DNA of 64,000 nucleotides from Flavobacteriaceae bacterium GF1 (lineage in GTDB: Bacteria > Bacteroidota > Bacteroidia > Flavobacteriales > Flavobacteriaceae): contig WNKP01000004.1 of NCBI GenBank assembly GCA_009797885.1, forward strand, positions 1 through 64,000, in the 5' to 3' direction. A model generated the notes under the pieces. That model saw only the letters and a list, made by a program, of their open reading frames with translations. It ran no database searches and was not told the DNA's origin. Numbering within the stretch: position 1 is the stretch's first letter; every line of letters starts with the position of its first letter. Positions 61,685 to 64,000 of the stretch are shown in pieces. Made by a program: the position numbers and the translations under genes.

Positions 61685-62773
61685 ATGGAAACCTATTCAA
61701 ATAAAATCGAGACTCCCGTAGTAAGGCCCAAACTCCCTTCCCAAAAGCGGGTCTATCTTTTCCCAATCCTCATAATTGGTATTCTAGTTTTAACCCTGCT
61801 GGAGTTGGGTATTGGTACCGTTTCCATTAGTATCAATGAAATATTGGCCGCAATCTTTAACCTGGACAATGCAGACCCTACACACAGTACAATAATCAAG
61901 GAGTTACGGCTGCCCAGAACCATAGCGGCAGGCATTGGTGGAGCGGCCCTGGGCACCGCAGGGCTACAATTGCAGACCATGTTTCGAAACCCGTTGGCCG
62001 GGCCCTGGGCCTTGGGTTTAACGGCCGGTGCGCAACTGGGGGTAGCCATGGTTGTTACTGCAGCGGCGGTTGTAGGTTCATCATTCCTTGAGAATTTTGA
62101 AGTCCTTGGTAATCTGAGTATCGTAGCCGGAGCAATGTTGGGCTGTTTTCTGGTATTGGTCCTAATAGCTGGAATCGCACGATATGTGAGCACCATTACC
62201 TTATTGATATTTGGATTGATGTTGGGCTATTTGGCGCAAGGACTCATCAGTGCCATCCTACATTTTACGAATGAATCACAAGGCAAAATCTTCTCCGGTT
62301 GGAATGATGGTAGTTTTGCCGGGGTGTATTGGGAACATTTCCCCATACTTATCCCAATGGCAATCATTGGACTGATCAGCGGTTGGTTAATGGCAAAACC
62401 GTTGAACGCTTTTTTGTTGGGGGAGAATTATGCGCGCGCACTGGGTATGTCCATAAAACGTACACGAATTATCACCTTGGGCAGTGCCGTGCTATTGGCC
62501 GCCCCGGTAACTGCCTACTGTGGGCCAGTTCTTTTTTTGGGATTGATCATTCCCCATTTGGCACGTGGAATATTTGGCACCTCTGACCACAGGATTCTGA
62601 TACCGGCCGTGATGGTCTTGGGCTGTCTGGTTGCCATGGCCGCGGATCTATTTGTCCATCTCCCCTGGGAACGTCATTTTCTTCATCTCAATGCCGTAAA
62701 TGCATTGATAGGTGCCCCTGTGGTCATGTGGGTTTTATTGAGAAACCGTAAAATGCGAACCTTTGAATTGTAA
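61685..62773 (+). CDS. FecCD/BtuC-type iron-corrinoid ABC permease
   Basis: A 362-residue permease with about nine to ten helices. Family segments are LRLPRTIAAGIGGAALGTAGLQ near 78-98 and MFRNPLAGPWALGLTAGAQLG near 100-120. GLIIPHLARGIFGTSDHR is near 287-304. It starts 5 bases after SBP 2 and ends 4 bases before the ATPase. Confidence 0.95.
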   Translation: METYSNKIETPVVRPKLPSQKRVYLFPILIIGILVLTLLELGIGTVSISINEILAAIFNLDNADPTHSTIIKELRLPRTIAAGIGGAALGTAGLQLQTMFRNPLAGPWALGLTAGAQLGVAMVVTAAAVVGSSFLENFEVLGNLSIVAGAMLGCFLVLVLIAGIARYVSTITLLIFGLMLGYLAQGLISAILHFTNESQGKIFSGWNDGSFAGVYWEHFPILIPMAIIGLISGWLMAKPLNAFLLGENYARALGMSIKRTRIITLGSAVLLAAPVTAYCGPVLFLGLIIPHLARGIFGTSDHRILIPAVMVLGCLVAMAADLFVHLPWERHFLHLNAVNALIGAPVVMWVLLRNRKMRTFEL

Positions 62774-62777
62774 TACA

Positions 62778-63779
62778 ATGGATGAAGTTTTGAAATTGGA
62801 ACGGTTGTCCATAGGGTATTCCTTAAAATCGGGAAATAAAATGGTAGCTGGCAATATCTCCGAAACCCTAAAAAAAGGGGAATTGGTATGTCTCCTTGGT
62901 CCCAATGGTGCTGGAAAATCCACCTTGATTCGTACCATTTCAGGTTCTCAAAAACCCTTGGATGGTCAGGTTTTTTTAGATGGGAAGGACATTTTTCAAA
63001 TATCCTCACGAAAGTTGGCCCAAAAACTAAGTTTGGTACTTACAGAACGGGTTCATGGGGGTATGCTCAGTAGTTATGAAGTAGTTGGTTTAGGTAGGTA
63101 TCCTTACACACGATGGTCTGGCAAATTGGAGGCCAGGGATCACGAGGTAATCCAATGGGCCATTGCAAAGGTAGGCGCCGAAGAACTTACAGAACGTATG
63201 TTGTCAGAGCTCAGCGATGGGGAGCGGCAAAAAATAATGGTGGCCAAAGCGCTGGCACAAGAGCCTGAAATTATGATTCTTGATGAAATCACCGCATTTT
63301 TGGATTTACCTAGGCGCATCGAAATCATGCAATTGATGCGGCAATTGGCCAAAAGGGAGAACAAATGCATCTTGATGTCTACCCATGACATGGAACTGGC
63401 CTTGAAATATTCGGATAAACTATGGTTAATGCCAAAGAACGGCGAACTATCCATAGGTGCACCGGAAGACTTAGTGTTGAAGGGTACGTTTGCCAAGACC
63501 TTTGAAAGTGAAGGTATCCATTTTGATATGCAAAAGGGCGCTTTTCAAAGCCAAGAACCGTATTACCATAAAGTAGCGTTGAGCGGTTCTGGGCATGAGC
63601 TACTTTGGACAAAAAAAGCCTTGGAGCGTGCTCGAATCGAAATCGTTCAAGACGCCGAAATAGCTGTTTCCGTACTAAATGGGGATAACGGGATGTTCTG
63701 GGAAATCAATGTAAAGGGTAAAAAGAAAGGTACCCACTCCATCTACGAAATGTTACAAATGATAAATGAGGATGATTAG
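62778..63779 (+). CDS. FecE/BtuD-type ABC ATPase with C-terminal extension
   Basis: A 333-residue ATPase. Walker A GPNGAGKSTL is near 43-52, the signature reads LSDGERQKIMVAKALA near 142-157, and Walker B is IMILDEITAFLD. Typical members end near residue 255. This one has an extra tail of about 80 residues (ALSGSGHELLWTKKALERA, VSVLNGDNGMFWEINVKG). I use the ATG at 62778; a TTG frame start lies 15 bases earlier. The tail may be a regulatory domain. Confidence 0.92.
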   Translation: MDEVLKLERLSIGYSLKSGNKMVAGNISETLKKGELVCLLGPNGAGKSTLIRTISGSQKPLDGQVFLDGKDIFQISSRKLAQKLSLVLTERVHGGMLSSYEVVGLGRYPYTRWSGKLEARDHEVIQWAIAKVGAEELTERMLSELSDGERQKIMVAKALAQEPEIMILDEITAFLDLPRRIEIMQLMRQLAKRENKCILMSTHDMELALKYSDKLWLMPKNGELSIGAPEDLVLKGTFAKTFESEGIHFDMQKGAFQSQEPYYHKVALSGSGHELLWTKKALERARIEIVQDAEIAVSVLNGDNGMFWEINVKGKKKGTHSIYEMLQMINEDD

Positions 63780-64000
63780 AAAAAAGCATATTCGATTGAC
63801 CCTAAGTGGGATGGTGCTTTTTGCGCTTTGGGTTCAAAATGTCGCAGCCCAACAGGATGAAACCGACAATTTTCCCCCTCCGGAAACACCCGTTACCATT
63901 AGGGCTTTCAAAACCAAAGGCGTGATTACCGTGGACGGACGATTGGATGAATCCGACTGGGATGCAACGGAACCCGTTACCAATTTCTTTCGCGTGGAAC
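63772..64000 (+). CDS. CBM9/DUF5916-type exported protein, 5' end only
   Basis: The start of a gene cut by the window edge. From ATG 63772 (overlapping the previous stop by 8 bases; another ATG lies at 63766), about 76 codons are visible. A signal peptide ends near NVAAQQ, followed by the carbohydrate-binding family 9 motif IRAFKTKGVITVDGRLDESDW then DATEPVTNFFRVE. Flavobacterial members are DUF5916 outer membrane proteins of about 800 residues. It is likely the last part of the transport operon. Confidence 0.8.
   Translation, partial: MIRKKHIRLTLSGMVLFALWVQNVAAQQDETDNFPPPETPVTIRAFKTKGVITVDGRLDESDWDATEPVTNFFRVE

Overview
The window comes from the chromosome of a flavobacterium, most likely family Flavobacteriaceae of the Muricauda/Maribacter type. 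This rests on an LpxC-FabZ fusion, a PorX-type response regulator (receiver plus PglZ domain, the type IX secretion regulator), bifunctional HisIE and HisB, a second LpxD-like acyltransferase beside efp, several TonB/lipoprotein modules, and promoter-like TAnnTTTG elements. Taxonomy is inferred from gene content only. I saw no rRNA, tRNA, CRISPR array, insertion sequence or prophage.

Region 1 (about 1-10000, minus strand) is a complete histidine operon in the order hisG-hisD-hisC-hisB-hisH-hisA-hisF-hisIE. Ahead of it is a short leader ORF with three consecutive His codons and an intrinsic terminator, a classical attenuator layout. The operon carries extra genes: a GNAT acetyltransferase, a DinB-like protein, a cupin, and two paralogous four-helix-bundle proteins of the 23S rRNA intervening-sequence (S23/IVP, Avd-like) family. 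Each S23 gene is bracketed on both sides by degenerate tandem 7-bp repeats, and the two arms are in inverted orientation. Repeat-only arrays of the same 7-bp periodicity lie between hisH and hisB and between serC and serA. This repeat/S23 arrangement is the strongest candidate here for an undescribed element.

Region 2 (10000-22300) is mostly housekeeping: a prohibitin-like protein, a VWA membrane protein, fabG, sucD, then the lipid A cluster (lpxD-like, efp, lpxA, lpxC-fabZ, lpxD), an HD-domain hydrolase, and divergently porX.

Region 3 (22300-27200) is a peptide export locus on the minus strand. It encodes an HlyD-type adaptor, a C39-peptidase ABC exporter, a small HTH protein whose C-terminus itself carries a Gly-Gly motif, two short double-glycine-leader peptides that were not previously called as genes, and a 46-residue membrane peptide whose tail copies the tail of one bacteriocin-like peptide (candidate immunity protein). 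An XRE-like regulator lies upstream.

Region 4 (27200-50300) is mixed core metabolism and replication: two related membrane/coiled-coil proteins around tsaE and a small secreted peptide, alanine dehydrogenase, proline dehydrogenase, aroB, an Lrp/AsnC regulator, a second XRE-like regulator with palindromic upstream sites, TerC, a fatty acid hydroxylase, topoisomerase IV (parC, parE), an EamA permease, ychF, a ureohydrolase, a ferredoxin, an acyl-CoA reductase, serC, serA and a DUF937 protein.

Region 5 (50500-64000, plus strand) is an envelope transport block. It has a TonB-dependent receptor and acidic lipoprotein flanked by two small CELC-motif proteins, an ABC-2 transporter (one ATPase, two permeases), a secreted DUF1579-like protein, and a BtuCDF/FecBCDE-like importer with two tandem lipoprotein binding proteins. 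The last gene, cut by the window end, starts a CBM9/DUF5916-type protein.
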